A stretch of 64,000 nt of DNA from Strigamia acuminata (lineage: Eukaryota; Arthropoda; Chilopoda; Geophilomorpha; Linotaeniidae), in assembly GCA_949358305.1 (NCBI GenBank), contig OX442314.1, positions 28,071,118 to 28,135,117 of the forward strand, read 5' to 3'. A model generated the notes under the pieces. That model did no database searches and had not been told where the DNA came from. It saw nothing but the letters and a program-made list of their open reading frames with translations. Within the stretch, counting starts at the first letter, position 1. Every line of letters starts with the position of its first letter. The position numbers and the translations under genes are program-made. Positions 51,291-62,597 of the stretch are shown one piece after another.

Positions 51291-51864
51291 TGTTGGTCCT
51301 TGAAACCACTTCGGACGTTTATTTAACACTTTTTCGATGCGTAATGACGCTACCTGGACTTTTTCACATCATTGGTTATTATATTTTTCTTTCCCCAAAT
51401 GATTTAGTGTTTATTTCCTACTTAACTGGTTGTTACCAGTATATTTCCGTATATTTACTTTATATTGTAAGGGAAATGCATGGTGCCTGCATTAACTGTG
51501 TCTTAACACACTGGGCATCATGCATCGCCTATCTGTTTATACCTGTGTGTCGCTCGCTTCTGTCACCAGAGCGCACTGCCTTTTATTCCAAGATGGCGAC
51601 GCACACTGCTAAGTGTGCTCCTGTGCATTTCAATCCTGTTTTCGTAAGTTTTAGGTTAATAAATCGTTTATTTTGTTTATAAATATTTTGTTTCTCGTGT
51701 CTGCACGTAGATAAGTGCAGACACCACGCAAATTCGACCAGAACCGGCTCGAATTCGCGTACACGACGCGCCGCACGTCTCGTGCGTGCTATATCGTACG
51801 TGTTGGCTTATTTTTAAGCGTTTCCACTGCCTAGTCTGTGCTGTTTTTGCAGCATACCACCACA
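51291..51864 (+). repeat. 5' LTR of element E
   Basis: 574 bp. GTCACCAGAGCGCACTG, then CCAAGATGGCG (51588-51598) with an ATG (51593) frame of exactly 17 codons to the GTAAGT donor at 51644; AATAAA at 51658-51663; then hairpins GTCTGCAC/GTGCAGAC, a GCAAATTCGA/TCGAATTCGC pair and GCACGTCTCGTGC. Same plan as A, B, D and G. Confidence 0.93.
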
Positions 51865-51866
51865 AT

Positions 51867-51878
51867 TGGTAGCAGAGG
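51867..51878 (+). other. Primer-binding site of element E
   Basis: TGGTAGCAGAGG two bases after the LTR; matches the initiator tRNA-Met 3' end over 11 bases. Confidence 0.85.
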
Positions 51879-52256
51879 ACTGGAAAGACACCAGGGCCTC
51901 GCTTTTTTCCTTAATTTTCCACAATTTTCGCGATTTTTTCGCGAATTTTGCGGAAATTTTCTATATTTTCAGATTTTTCGCCGATTTACAACGTTTTTTC
52001 GACATGCGACGACGTCTACACGACGTTACCATCGAGAAACGGGTGTAACCCGCTGTTTAGCACCCCGGAGTGCGACAGTATCGACGATTTTCGTTTATTT
52101 TTCGCGATTTTTCGGTTAAAATCGCACATATCCGTGTTTTTCACACGAGGATCGCGTGTTGCGACGTGCACCGCGACTGATTCGTCAATTTCGCCTTATT
52201 TTGCCTTTCAGAGTCGAATTACCTTTGTTCCCGGATCTAAACCACAACAGATCCAG
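51879..52256 (+). other. Leader of element E
   Basis: Contains an acceptor-like CTATATTTTCAG (ends 51972), the CCCGG-loop hairpin GCAC/GTGC (52060-52073) flanked by CTGT/ACAG, and another acceptor-like TTGCCTTTCAG at 52211. The leader is shorter than in A or B. Somewhere near 52205-52245 it joins sequence that in B lies upstream of the integrase, which marks the deletion. Confidence 0.6.
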
Positions 52257-54361
52257 ATGTATTCCAACGTCCTATCATCTCCTCCGCCTCCCGTTGCCAC
52301 GACTAAGGCAGTCCCACCTCCTAAAAAGGTTATAACGCCGGCTGCGAACGTTGCGGATGCCACGGGATTATGGCATGCCAGGTTGGGCCATCTCCACACC
52401 AAAGCCATGCGGACTTTGGCGAACAATTCCCAAGTTTATGGACTCGATCCGGCTGCGGTTCGACAAGAACTTTCCTGCAACTCATGTCGCATTGCCAAGT
52501 CCACACGCGCCTCGCATAAACCGATTCCCACACCTTCGACGACCAAACCGTTGGAGTTGCTGCACATGGACGTCTGGGGCCCGTCAAGACTGACTTCGAT
52601 TGGCGGTGCTGATTATGCCTTCTCCATTGTTGACGACGCGACCCGATATTCGTGGATTTTTCCGATTGCACGCAAATCCGACGTCTTCACAACTTTCAAA
52701 GACTTTGTTTCTCGCGTTGAACGCATTACGGATTCCCGCGTCAAATCAATTCGCACGGATCGCGGCGGGGAATTTATTTCTAAGACTTTTGACCGTTACC
52801 TCGCTGACAAGGGCATTGTCGCACAACGGACCAATCCCGGAAGCCCACAAATGAACGGGGTCGCCGAACGCCTAAACCGGACGATGGGCGACTATCTTCG
52901 CTCTATTACCTCCGAAACCGGTCTTCCGCACACACTTTGGGCTGAACTCGCTGTGACATTTTCGTACGTTAAAAATCGCAGCCCGCATTCGAAGCTTAAC
53001 GACGAAGTTCCATATGTGTTGTGGCGCCAGCGTGCCCTCTCCGTCAAACATTTCCGAAAAATTGGTTCTAAATGCTGGGTGCATTTCACCGCACCCGGGC
53101 GCAACAAAATGGATCCACGGGCGTGGGAAGGATTTCTAGTCGGTTACGCCTCCAACACTCGCGGTTATCGAGTTTGGAATCCGGCTACGAACACCGTCAC
53201 GGAATCCGTTCACGTTCAAATCGATGAACGCCAGAATTTCAAATGCTCGCCGTTTTACGTTCCGGATCCGTACGAAAATGCTCCATTCATGGAGGAGCCT
53301 TCTCGCGTCACTACACCGTCTCGTGTCACTTTTGACGATGGCGCTTTCCCATCTGTCCCCTGGTCACGTCGACGTCGTGATTCCGACGATGAATCGTCTA
53401 ATGACGATGATGAATTCCGCCATCGGGCTCCGTCAAGCGCTTCATCAGTCGCTTCATATCGCTCCGTCCTTGAGGAGGTCGAAGAGGACATTGCTGATGA
53501 ATTGCCTCCTCCTATTCTGTTTGCGGACGATGTACCGGAGGACATCGGTTTGGACGTCACGCCTGACCCACCACTTCCGCTTTACCGTCCTCGGAGGAGA
53601 TTACGTCCCGACGCTTTGGCTCGTCAACCTCACACCCCTGAGGCCAGCGATAGTGAACTCGACGTTGATCACGATATCGAACAATTTTTCGAACGCTATC
53701 CCGAACGTGATTCCGAGCACGACCCCGAAGATGATCCACTTGATAATCTCCTCGATGATCTCCTCGATAAGGCAGCCGCCTTACCAGCGGCCGCTGCAAC
53801 GCCTGCACCGCCCCTCGCTCCGTTACGCGCTCTTCACTGCCCCTATCGTTTTATTGGTGGAGATACGCCCTTCAGCGGATGGAGGAGGGAAGAGCATCTC
53901 CGGAAAGAACAAGCGCCTGGCAAAATCAAGGTCGACGTTTATTACTATCCGGAGCACGGTGTCCGCTTAAGGTCGAGAGGGGACATCGAAAGATATTGCG
54001 TCGCTCACCAACTTCCGTATGAGGAGGACATTTTCTTTTTCGGCAACCTCGAACATCAATTGCAGGACGAGCAACCTGTTCATCGCGTCCTTATGTGTTT
54101 TCGAGAGCCGTCCACGTACGCCGAAGCTGTTAAGCTACCCGAGGCACCGAAGTGGACCGAGGCAATCGATGAGGAGCTCACGACTTTCAAGGAACGCGAA
54201 GTTTATAAGGAAGTTCCACGACCCCCGGACAAGACAATCCTCGGGTGTAAATGGATTTTTCGGTTGAAATCGGATGCCACCGGGAAAATTCACCGCTACC
54301 GTGCTCGACTTGTCGCACAAGGTTTCCGCCAAACAATGGGCGTTGATTTCGATGAAGTTTT
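52257..54361 (+). pseudogene. Integrase and RT start of element E, left part
   Basis: The first in-frame ATG is at 52257; the frame is open further upstream through the leader but without an ATG. The reading starts just before the integrase zinc region (LWHARLGHLH, CNSC), then the core MDVWGP, RTDRGGEF and NGVAERLN (D, D and E present), an acidic Ser/Asp-rich linker, and RT fingers (CKWIFRLK, RARLVAQGFRQTMGVDFDEVF). It stops where F inserted and resumes in frame at 60274. Gag, nucleocapsid and protease are absent, so even before F it was not autonomous. Confidence 0.9.
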
Positions 54362-54679
54362 TGTTGAATAGTGTTGCAAACTTCTGCAAATAGTGACAAA
54401 TGTAGTGGATTGGAAAAACACATCAGGTGAAAGAAAGAGACATCATGTTAACAGGTGAGAACCAAAACATCAAGTGATCTTTATTGATTGGTCACATGAC
54501 CTCAATGCAAAAAGCGCCACCTGTAGGCAGCATACAGACACTGTATGTAAACAAACATTGCGATCACTCGCGTTGGCCAAACACATACACTAACACTTAG
54601 TTACATGATAATACGTAAAGATATATATACACACATGTTGTAAAAGTGATTGCTTACCAATATACATTATATCTTAACA
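54362..54679 (-). repeat. 3' LTR of element F
   Basis: 318 bp. On the minus strand it begins TGTTAAGATATAATG and ends CTATTCAACA. A purine run GGGGGGCCGAA (54680-54690, minus strand) precedes it as polypurine tract. Confidence 0.93.
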
Positions 54680-54708
54680 TTCGGCCCCCCGTATTATCTC
54701 ATTTCTTA

Positions 54709-57700
54709 TTAAGCCCGCAAAAAGCTCAAATCAACTAAGAAGCGATCGCAAAACTTTACCAAGTCAGCTTTGTCAACTGACTTTGTAAAAGTGTCGGCAT
54801 GATTGGACTTTGTGCCTACGTGAACGATTAGAAGATTATCTCTTTTAACAAGTTCTCTTATAAAATGGTAACGGATGTCAATGTGCTTTGTTTTTCTATT
54901 CTCAACACAAGATTTTGTGAAGTCCACTGCTGATATGTTGTCGCACATGACATAATGAGAGAATCTTCCAGCCAATTCAGGGGATATTTCGTGCAGAACA
55001 CGAACAATCCAAATATAGTCCTTAACAGTTTCTGTAAGGGCTACGTACTCCGCCTCCATTGTTGACAGTGTCACGTTCCGTTGTTTGAAGGTCCGCCAGT
55101 AGATGGGTGTGCTACCCAAAGTCACTAGTGTTCCTCCAACGGAAATTCGGTCGTCTCTGTTGTTCGCATAATCGGAGTCGCTGTATCCGATTACCTCGAT
55201 CCGATCATTCGGGAACAACATTAATCCGTGGTTTCTTGTTGTTCTCAGATAACTGAGTAAGTCGAGTAGCGCAACCCAGTGGTCCCACCCTGCATTTGAT
55301 TGAAATTGGCTCAGGATGTTCACTGCATAAGTCATGTCGGGCCTTGTTCTCGACGCGATGAATGCTAAACATCCAAGTAAACTTCTATATGGAATTACTT
55401 CCATGACTTTGAATTCATCAATTGTGTCCGGACAATCTCGTTTCGTGAGAACAGTTGCTTTCGTCATCGGTTGAGATCGAATCTTCACATGTTCCAAGTG
55501 ATTTTTGAACTTCAACAACACTTTGTTCACGTACGATCTTTGATGTAGAACCAATTGTTGTTTGTGCGAGTGAAATTCGACTCCTAGCAACTTCTTCGTT
55601 TGTCCGAGAATCACTAAATCGAATTGCGTTCCAATCATGTTGAGTATTTTCATCGCATCTTCGTACTGCTTTCCGAAGACAACGATATCGTCAACGTAGA
55701 CGATTAGATACGCAATGTCTCCGTATTTATAAACGCAATTGCACCAATTGACGTGTTCTAGTCCTAATTTCAATAAAGTCTCCTCCAGTTCTATTCCCCA
55801 TTCTCTTCCAGACTGGTGCAAGCCATAGATGGCTCGGAGGAGCCTGCAGACATAGTTCTCCTTGCCTTCAATGATGAAACCTTTTGGCTGGCGCATGTAG
55901 ACTGTTTTATGCAATTTTGCATAAAGGTATGCACACTTGACGTCTGCCTGAATGTATGACCATTTGAGCATACAGACGAGTAGCGTGAACATAAAGCGCA
56001 CGATTGAAAAGTCTACCACGGGTGAGAATGTCTCCTCATAGGATTCGCCGTAGACTTGGGAAAACCCTTGCGCGACAAGTCTCGCCTTATAACGTGCAAT
56101 TTCTCCCTCTTCGTTCTGTTTGGTCGTATAAATCCATCTGCAACCCACTATCTTAGTGTTGGGCGGCGGTGGAACAAGTTCCCAAACCTCGCGCTCATGC
56201 ATGGTGTCAATTTCATCGTTCATCGCTTGGCGCCATTCATCCTTTTCGGGTAAAGTCGCAATTTCCTCATAACGTACGGGTAAGTGGACCTCTAGATGAT
56301 TGGCTTCGAAGTTGATATTGATATCGTCAAAGTCCACGTCAAGACTATCTGTCGTCGTGTTTGATTCTGAGGGCTTTTTCTTTCTTTTGTCCTCAAACAG
56401 ATGCTCTGGTACGCGAAGATTGTGGTCAGTACAGTAACGCTTCACCTCGGGTATCGAGCGTAACTTGGGTTTGTCGTAGCCCTCGATTGTGTACTCGACA
56501 TCTCTCTGTCCAGTCGGTCTGACTTTCTCCGTTTTCTTCCAAACTAATGCTGGAATGGTTGGAACTGGATTCAAAAGTCCTTGTCCGGGTTGTGGCGAAG
56601 TGCCCTGCAACTTCACTTCTGGTAAATTATGATGCAACTTGTCATCTGGCAGTCTAAATTTCAATTTAACTGGGGGCAATTCCAGTTGTGGATCTTCCTT
56701 CTTCTTAACTGGTACTGGCGGGGGTAGCGGCGGCCTGACATCTTCATCCGAATAATATTGGCGCTCATTGTCAATGTCCAAATTGTCGTCCAAATTATCG
56801 ATGTATGTCGTGTATTTTTCTGGTAGGCCCAGCACGCCTTCAACACCGCGCCTGCTCTCCACGAACTTCACGTCGTTGGTTTCAATTACTTTGGAAAACT
56901 CCGGCAGCCACACTCTATATCCTTTTGTGATTCTTGAATACCCGAGCATAATGCCATGCAGACTCTTGTTGTCGATTTTGCCATCTCGAATTCTTTTCTG
57001 CACAAAGCATAAGCTCCCGAATTTTCTCAAATGTCTAAGTGATGGTTTCCGTCCGTAATACAATTCCATCGGCGTCTTGTCCGAATTCAGCTTTGCGATC
57101 CTGTTCCTGAGATAGTTGAAAGTCAGGATGGCCTCTCCCCAGAATCGATGTTCCAAGCCGGCATCGTACACAAGCGCTCGCATTCCATTTGCTAATGTCT
57201 GGTTGAGTCTCTCGGAAACGCCATTTTAGACTGGAGTGTACGCGTTAGTCCTCTCGTGGGCGATTCCTAGTCCTTGGAGGTACTCTCCAAACTTGTTTGA
57301 GCAGAACTCCATCCCGTTATCTGTACGAATTGCGAGAACCAATTTCCCAAGCAATCGTTCTATTCGTTTCACGTGTTTTTGGAAAATGTCAAATACTTCG
57401 TCCTTCTTCTTCATTAAGTACACTGTCGAATAACGAGAGAAGTCATCCGTGATAGTTAAGAAGTATATGTTTCCCGAGAGTGTTGGTGTACTAAATGCTC
57501 CACACACATCCATGTGTAGCAATTGGAGTGGCTCTGTCGATCTAATTCCTGGCAACGACTTATGAGGAATCGCCTTCTTCTTGGCCAATGTGCAAACGTC
57601 GCATTGTGTAATTGGCACGTCCAAAATTGGCAACCCAATTACTGCACCTCCTTTGCTCATTGCTTGGACGCTTGGAAAATAGATGTGTCCGAGCCGCTCA

Positions 57701-59177
57701 TGCCAGAGTCTTGCTTCCTCAGGATTAGACGCACTCTTCGTTGTACTTTGTGTTGAAATAGTTAGCTCTTGTCTCTTCTGTTCACCAACATTCGCTTTGT
57801 TATTCGCTTTCTGTCTTAGTTTTCAAAGTCGGGCTTCTGGTCGCTCAGTTTGATATAATATAGACGATCCTTTTTCACGCCTTCCATCAGTTGTCTCTTC
57901 CACTGAGGATCGTATATCTTGACCAGTCCAGAGCCAACGGCGACTTTGCATCGTGCTTCGTCAATGCACGGTCCCGACAATAAGTTTCTTCGCATGTCCG
58001 GCGCATAATAAACTTTCTTAAGCGTAATCGGAATTGTCTCGTTTCCGACTAAACTCATCACGCAGACGTCCCCGACGCCCTGGATTTGAATTAAAGTTTT
58101 CTTGTCCGCCTGACTTATTGTCCCTGTCGTTTCCTTGAAGTTGAAGAACTGGTTCCTATCTTTACAAAAATGTCCAGTGGCCCCAGTGTCGTAGATCCAA
58201 CAGTTGTTGGCTGCGCTGCACTGTAACATCTCTTCCTCGCTCAACTCGGTGAGAAAACCGACATCGAACATGTTTGTGTCCAATTCTTCCGCTGTATTCG
58301 TGTTTTGGCTGTTGTTTGACGGTAATTGTGCCGTGCAATCCCTCGCCCAGTGCCCTGGTTGATTGCACCGAAAACACGGCCCCCGTCCTGGTGATCCCGT
58401 CGTGTTTCCTCGAAAATTCCGCGAATTTTTACCGCCTCGATAATTCGATTTGCCACCCCTTTGTCCGCCTCGGTTGTTTTGGCTGCTGTTTCCTTGCTGT
58501 TGTTGGGATTTAGACGAATTATCATTGTTCTTTGTGCTTGTTCCCATGTTGAAAGCGTCCGTAATTGGCGCTTGGCCCGAATGTCTGCGTTGTTGCGCGA
58601 GTCTGCCCTCCTCAGCGACCAATTCCGCTTCAACCTTTTCCAGTGTGAAATCCTTATCGTCCCATCGATAAATACTCTGCACAATTGACTGGTATTCTTG
58701 TGGCAGGTATCGGATGAGCTGGAATGCCTGATACAAATTGTCCAAATCGTGTTTGACGTCGGCTAATCGCTTCGCCGCATTGCGTATCTTCGCCGCGAAT
58801 ACGCCGATCGCCTCCGTCGCTGGGTCGTACTTCAGATTGAAGAATTCGTCCAACAGACGTATTATTCTCGCCCTCGAGACCGGTTCGAAGTTTGTCTTAA
58901 GCGTGTCCCACGCTGTTTTCGCGTCCTCGGTCCCGCTGAGCAATTCGTGGTATTGCTCCTCAATGGCGTAGTAGATTAGGCTGAAAGCCCGCCCCTTTCG
59001 CAGTTGAAAGTCCGAGCGATCTCGCCAAGACGCTCCCGGTGCCAGGGCTTCTTGTGTTCCATCGGTGAAGGCCCAACATCAGTGGTGCATCAACAGCACT
59101 TTGATTTGCTGTTTCCACGTATCATAGTTCGTCCTATTCAAAAGTGTAATCTTCCGGTCGAGTTTTTCCGTGTCCAT
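54709..59177 (-). pseudogene. Ty1/copia gag-pol of element F, with breaks
   Basis: The gag ATG is at 59177 (MDTEKLDRK), with copia-type gag to 57816 containing CCHC CFRCNQPGHWARDC and retropepsin YDTGATGH. A TGA at 59079-59081 interrupts gag after 32 codons; the same frame resumes. The gag-protease frame ends at TAA 57816-57818, and the integrase zinc region (RLWHERLGHIYF, CDVC) is in another frame, equivalent to a -1 shift near this stop. No canonical slippery heptamer is evident, so an indel is as likely as programmed shifting. Integrase (MDVCGAF, RTDNGMEF) is cut by TAA at 57226-57228 in the motif before NGVSERLN. RT (YVDD) and RNase H (GYSDSDYANN, STMEAEY) are then open to 54709. Without repair in trans it cannot make Pol. 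Confidence 0.92.
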
Positions 59178-59938
59178 TGTGAATTTAGTGTCCAACACAC
59201 CAGAAACACAGCAAAAACACACACAAGATTGCTCAAAAACACTTTGAAATACTGTTAATCGCAACTGGGTGCAGTGTTGCGATGTTAGTTCGCTCTTAAT
59301 ACTATGTTAGTGTATCCTAGTAACAACACTAAGCTAATAATGGTATTCGAAAATAATAACGAAATAAACGAAATAAATTGTTCATCTGTGATGTCTTCCT
59401 GCTGCAGATTCACCACTTGTATTGTGTCGACAGCTTCGAATCACACTTCACGTGTGGTTGAGAAAAATCGTCGTATTGTTGATTTTTCCTCGTTTTTCCG
59501 TCTCTCGTCTCGAAAAAAAACCAGTTCCTTCGAGAATCTTCTCGTTTTTGGCAATTCCCTGCTCGTTCACACTTCCCGTGTGGTTGTCGAGCGTCGTCGT
59601 CCTCGCGTATTCGTCGTCGAGTTGTTTTCTCGGCGAAAATTAACGCCACGTCGACGTTACGTATCGCGCCTCGCGATATTCGGAGAAATCGTCCGAAAAT
59701 GGCCAAAATAAACGTATTAAATAAATGTTCTATAATGTTCGAACCCAATTAATGATCCTGTGCCGCTTGATGACCAATAATCGCTTGTAGAACCGTGGAT
59801 CCTTGGCCTAAGCACAGGTTGATTCCATTCCTCATGGACGCCGCCATCTTGGATTTTGAGGAGAAACGCCCACTTTTTCACCTGTGGTTGACTTGAGGTA
59901 TTTCTCTTCACTCTGCCTGTTTTTCCCACGTTGTTTGT
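59178..59938 (-). other. Leader of element F
   Basis: No credible ORF. Contains the YY1-like CCAAGATGGCGGC on the minus strand (complement of 59841-59852), and pyrimidine-rich tracts. No CCCGG or CAGG hairpin like those of the other clade was found. Confidence 0.6.
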
Positions 59939-59950
59939 GGCCCATAACCT
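59939..59950 (-). other. Primer-binding site of element F (internal initiator tRNA-Met type)
   Basis: On the minus strand AGGTTATGGGCC follows the 5' LTR directly. It is complementary to GGCCCATAACC of the anticodon arm of initiator tRNA-Met, the half-tRNA priming known for Drosophila copia. Confidence 0.8.
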
Positions 59951-60268
59951 TGTTGAATAGTGTTGCAAACTTCTGCAAATAGTGACAAATGTAGTGGATT
60001 GGAAAAACACATCAGGTGAAAGAAAGAGACATCATGTTAACAGGTGAGAACCAAAACATCAAGTGATCTTTATTGATTGGTCACATGACCTCAATGCAAA
60101 AAGCGCCACCTGTAGGCAGCATACAGACACTGTATGTAAACAAACATTGCGATCACTCGCGTTGGCCAAACACATACACTAACACTTAGTTACATGATAA
60201 TACGTAAAGATATATATACACACATGTTGTAAAAGTGATTGCTTACCAATATACATTATATCTTAACA
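59951..60268 (-). repeat. 5' LTR of element F
   Basis: 318 bp, the same as 54362-54679 by eye. TSD GTTTT follows at 60269-60273. Confidence 0.93.
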
Positions 60269-60273
60269 GTTTT

Positions 60274-61543
60274 TAGTCCGGTGGTTAACTTCGTGCTCAT
60301 CCGATTCTTTTTCTGCCTCCTAGTCGTTTTACTAGGATGGAGGGATCTCCACCTCGACGTCAAGTGTGCCTACCTTTACGGCGACCTCGACCACGAAATT
60401 TACATGCGGATTCCCGCCGGCGCCACATGCACCTCACCCGACAACGTCTGGTTGTTAACCAAGTCACTTTATGGTCTTCACCAGTCGGGGCGCATGTGGT
60501 ACCAGAAGCTCAACGAGACGTTAACCGACCTCGGATTCCAGAAATTTCCCGCTTGTAATTGCGTTTACGCATTTGGACATTCGGCTGTTATGTTAGTCTA
60601 CGTGGACGATATCGTCGTATTTTACGCGTCGGAGAGTATCCGAGACCGTATTTTGGCGCTGATTTCCAGCAAATTCGACATCGTCAACCTCGGACCGATA
60701 ACCAAATTACTCGGGGTAGAATTCGTGCGTCGCGATGGGAAAGTTTTCATGTCCCAACGCTCTTACATCGACAAACTTCTTAAAAAGTTCAATGTTTCGC
60801 CTGATGCACTCATTAAAGTGCCTGTCACACCGGGAACCACGCTCGTCAAAGGCTCGTTGGATAATCTCCCGGACTTTCCGTACCGATCGCTCATCGGATC
60901 GTTATTATTCCTCGCTTCTCGCACTCGTCCCGACATATTATATTCGGTCATCGCTTTATCGCAGTATAATAACTGCTACGACCACCGCCACATCAAGTGT
61001 TTGCTCCAAGTTCTCAAATACGTGGCGAACACGAGCGATTTCTCGATCGAACTCTCGGGGTGTAATTCCAGTCAGCTGTGGGGATACACAGATGCGTCGT
61101 GGGCGAGCGACATTGCGACATCGAGAAGCTTCGGAGGATACATCATTTATATCGGTTGTGTGCCAATTGGCTGGAGCTGCAAAAAGCAGACCAGCGTCGC
61201 CTGTTCCACCATGGAAGCCGAGTTTGTGGCACTAGTCGAAATCGCTAAAGAGTTATACTGGTTGGACAGTATCTATCGAGTCTTTCCACCGTTAAACCGA
61301 TTATCGAAACCGATTATTTTCTCCGATGCCCTCGCCTCGATCCAATTCACGAACAACGACATCAAGAACTCGAAAACCAAACACATTCGAGTAAAGTTCC
61401 ATTGGCTTCGAGAGTGGCATATTGCCGGATGCTTCGAACTCCGCAAAATTCCGGGTGAAATAAATGTTTCGGATATTTTCACGAAATGGCTTAGTTCCGA
61501 ACGCCTCCGAAATTTGTTGTCCCGGATCTTCATCTCGAAATAA
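60274..61543 (+). pseudogene. RT and RNase H of element E, right part
   Basis: Resumes the E frame after F: SPVVNFVLIRFFFCLL, LDVKCAYLYGDL, YVDD, LLGVEFVR, then RNase H (YTDASW, STMEAE, HIRVKFHWLRE), ending at 61543. No stops or shifts. The open reading and the intact active sites show that the gag-protease deletion, not decay, was the first lesion in E. Confidence 0.93.
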
Positions 61544-61578
61544 TTTCATCGAACTGTTAATATCGACATTGCACATCG

Positions 61579-61589
61579 AAGGAGGGAAT
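61579..61589 (+). other. Polypurine tract of element E
   Basis: AAGGAGGGAAT immediately before the 3' LTR. Confidence 0.75.
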
Positions 61590-62163
61590 TGTTGGTCCTT
61601 GAAACCACTTCGGACGTTTATTTAACACTTTTTCGATGCGTAATGACGCTACCTGGACTTTTTCACATCATTGGTTATTATATTTTTCTTTCCCCAAATG
61701 ATTTAGTGTTTATTTCCTACTTAACTGGTTGTTACCAGTATATTTCCGTATATTTACTTTATATTGTAAGGGAAATGCATGGTGCCTGCATTAACTGTGT
61801 CTTAACACACTGGGCATCATGCATCGCCTATCTGTTTATACCTGTGTGTCGCTCGCTTCTGTCACCAGAGCGCACTGCCTTTTATTCCAAGATGGCGACG
61901 CACACTGCTAAGTGTGCTCCTGTGCATTTCAATCCTGTTTTCGTAAGTTTTAGGTTAATAAATCGTTTATTTTGTTTATAAATATTTTGTTTCTCGTGTC
62001 TGCACGTAGATAAGTGCAGACACCACGCAAATTCGACCAGAACCGGCTCGAATTCGCGTACACGACGCGCCGCACGTCTCGTGCGTGCTATATCGTACGT
62101 GTTGGCTTATTTTTAAGCGTTTCCACTGCCTAGTCTGTGCTGTTTTTGCAGCATACCACCACA
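61590..62163 (+). repeat. 3' LTR of element E
   Basis: 574 bp, identical by eye to 51291-51864; ends CCACCACA followed by GGCTT. Confidence 0.95.
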
Positions 62164-62597
62164 GGCTTACGGTCGAGGCGGTGAGGATTCGGGAACAGTT
62201 GACTGCCCCGTCGAGCATCCCGCAACCAGGGCGCCAGGTTCAGGCTGGACGAGCAGCGTCTGCAGAGGCGCCAGCCCAGCCGAGCCCGAAGCGCCAAAGG
62301 CAGGAGCCACCGCCCTCCACTTGGACGGAGGAGATGACCGTGCGGCACGCGGCCGCGATGGTGGATTGGCGTGCCACTCACCCCAAGGCCACGCTGTTCC
62401 AGGTGGAGTGCGAAGAGAAGCGTCTGCGTCGCCGCTTCAAGGAGGTGGCGAGAAGGGCGCGTGCCGACGCCGTACGGGCGAAGGCGTTGGAAGAGGCCGA
62501 AGCTGCCGCCGTGCCGGCAGCGACCCAATCGGTCGAGGAACCTGGAGACAGCGAACAAGCCGCACAGGCTGTGTCCGTTGCTCTGGATCGCCCTGAC
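62164..62597 (+). CDS. Gene K, right part, interrupted again by element G
   Basis: Continues the K frame (codons from 62169) for about 143 residues to the insertion of G at 62597. It contains a Pro/Ala-rich linker (a PQPGRQVQ, PAQPSPKRQRQ region) and then a charged helix (TVRHAAAMVDWRATHPKATLF followed by an Arg/Glu/Ala-rich segment) that looks like a coiled coil, ending in an acidic Ala/Glu stretch. Helical, basic then acidic, without catalytic motifs. The remaining part would lie beyond G, outside the window. Confidence 0.45.

Larger units (their letters stand above)
54362..60268 (-). mobile_element. Ty1/copia element F, a different lineage, minus strand, nested in E
   Basis: 5907 bp, target duplication GTTTT (54357-54361 and 60269-60273). 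LTRs of only 318 bp (54362-54679, 59951-60268) look identical by eye. It has a different primer-binding site and a different protein lineage from A, B, D, E and G. The coding region carries at least two nonsense codons and one frame change, although the LTRs show no divergence. Confidence 0.95.
51291..62163 (+). mobile_element. Ty1/copia element E, gag-protease deleted, contains nested F
   Basis: Target duplication GGCTT (51286-51290 and 62164-62168). LTRs of 574 bp (51291-51864, 61590-62163) appear identical by eye. PBS, polypurine tract, leader, integrase, RT and RNase H are present, but gag, the zinc knuckle and the protease are missing. Element F (54362-60268) splits the RT. Without F, E is about 4.96 kb. 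It is a deletion derivative that must have moved with proteins supplied in trans. Confidence 0.94.

Noticed and set aside
57810-57822. Programmed -1 frameshift in element F at its gag-protease stop
   Set aside because: Only T GAA AAC precedes the stop, not a canonical X XXY YYZ site, and other lesions exist in F; an indel is equally likely. Kept only as a note.
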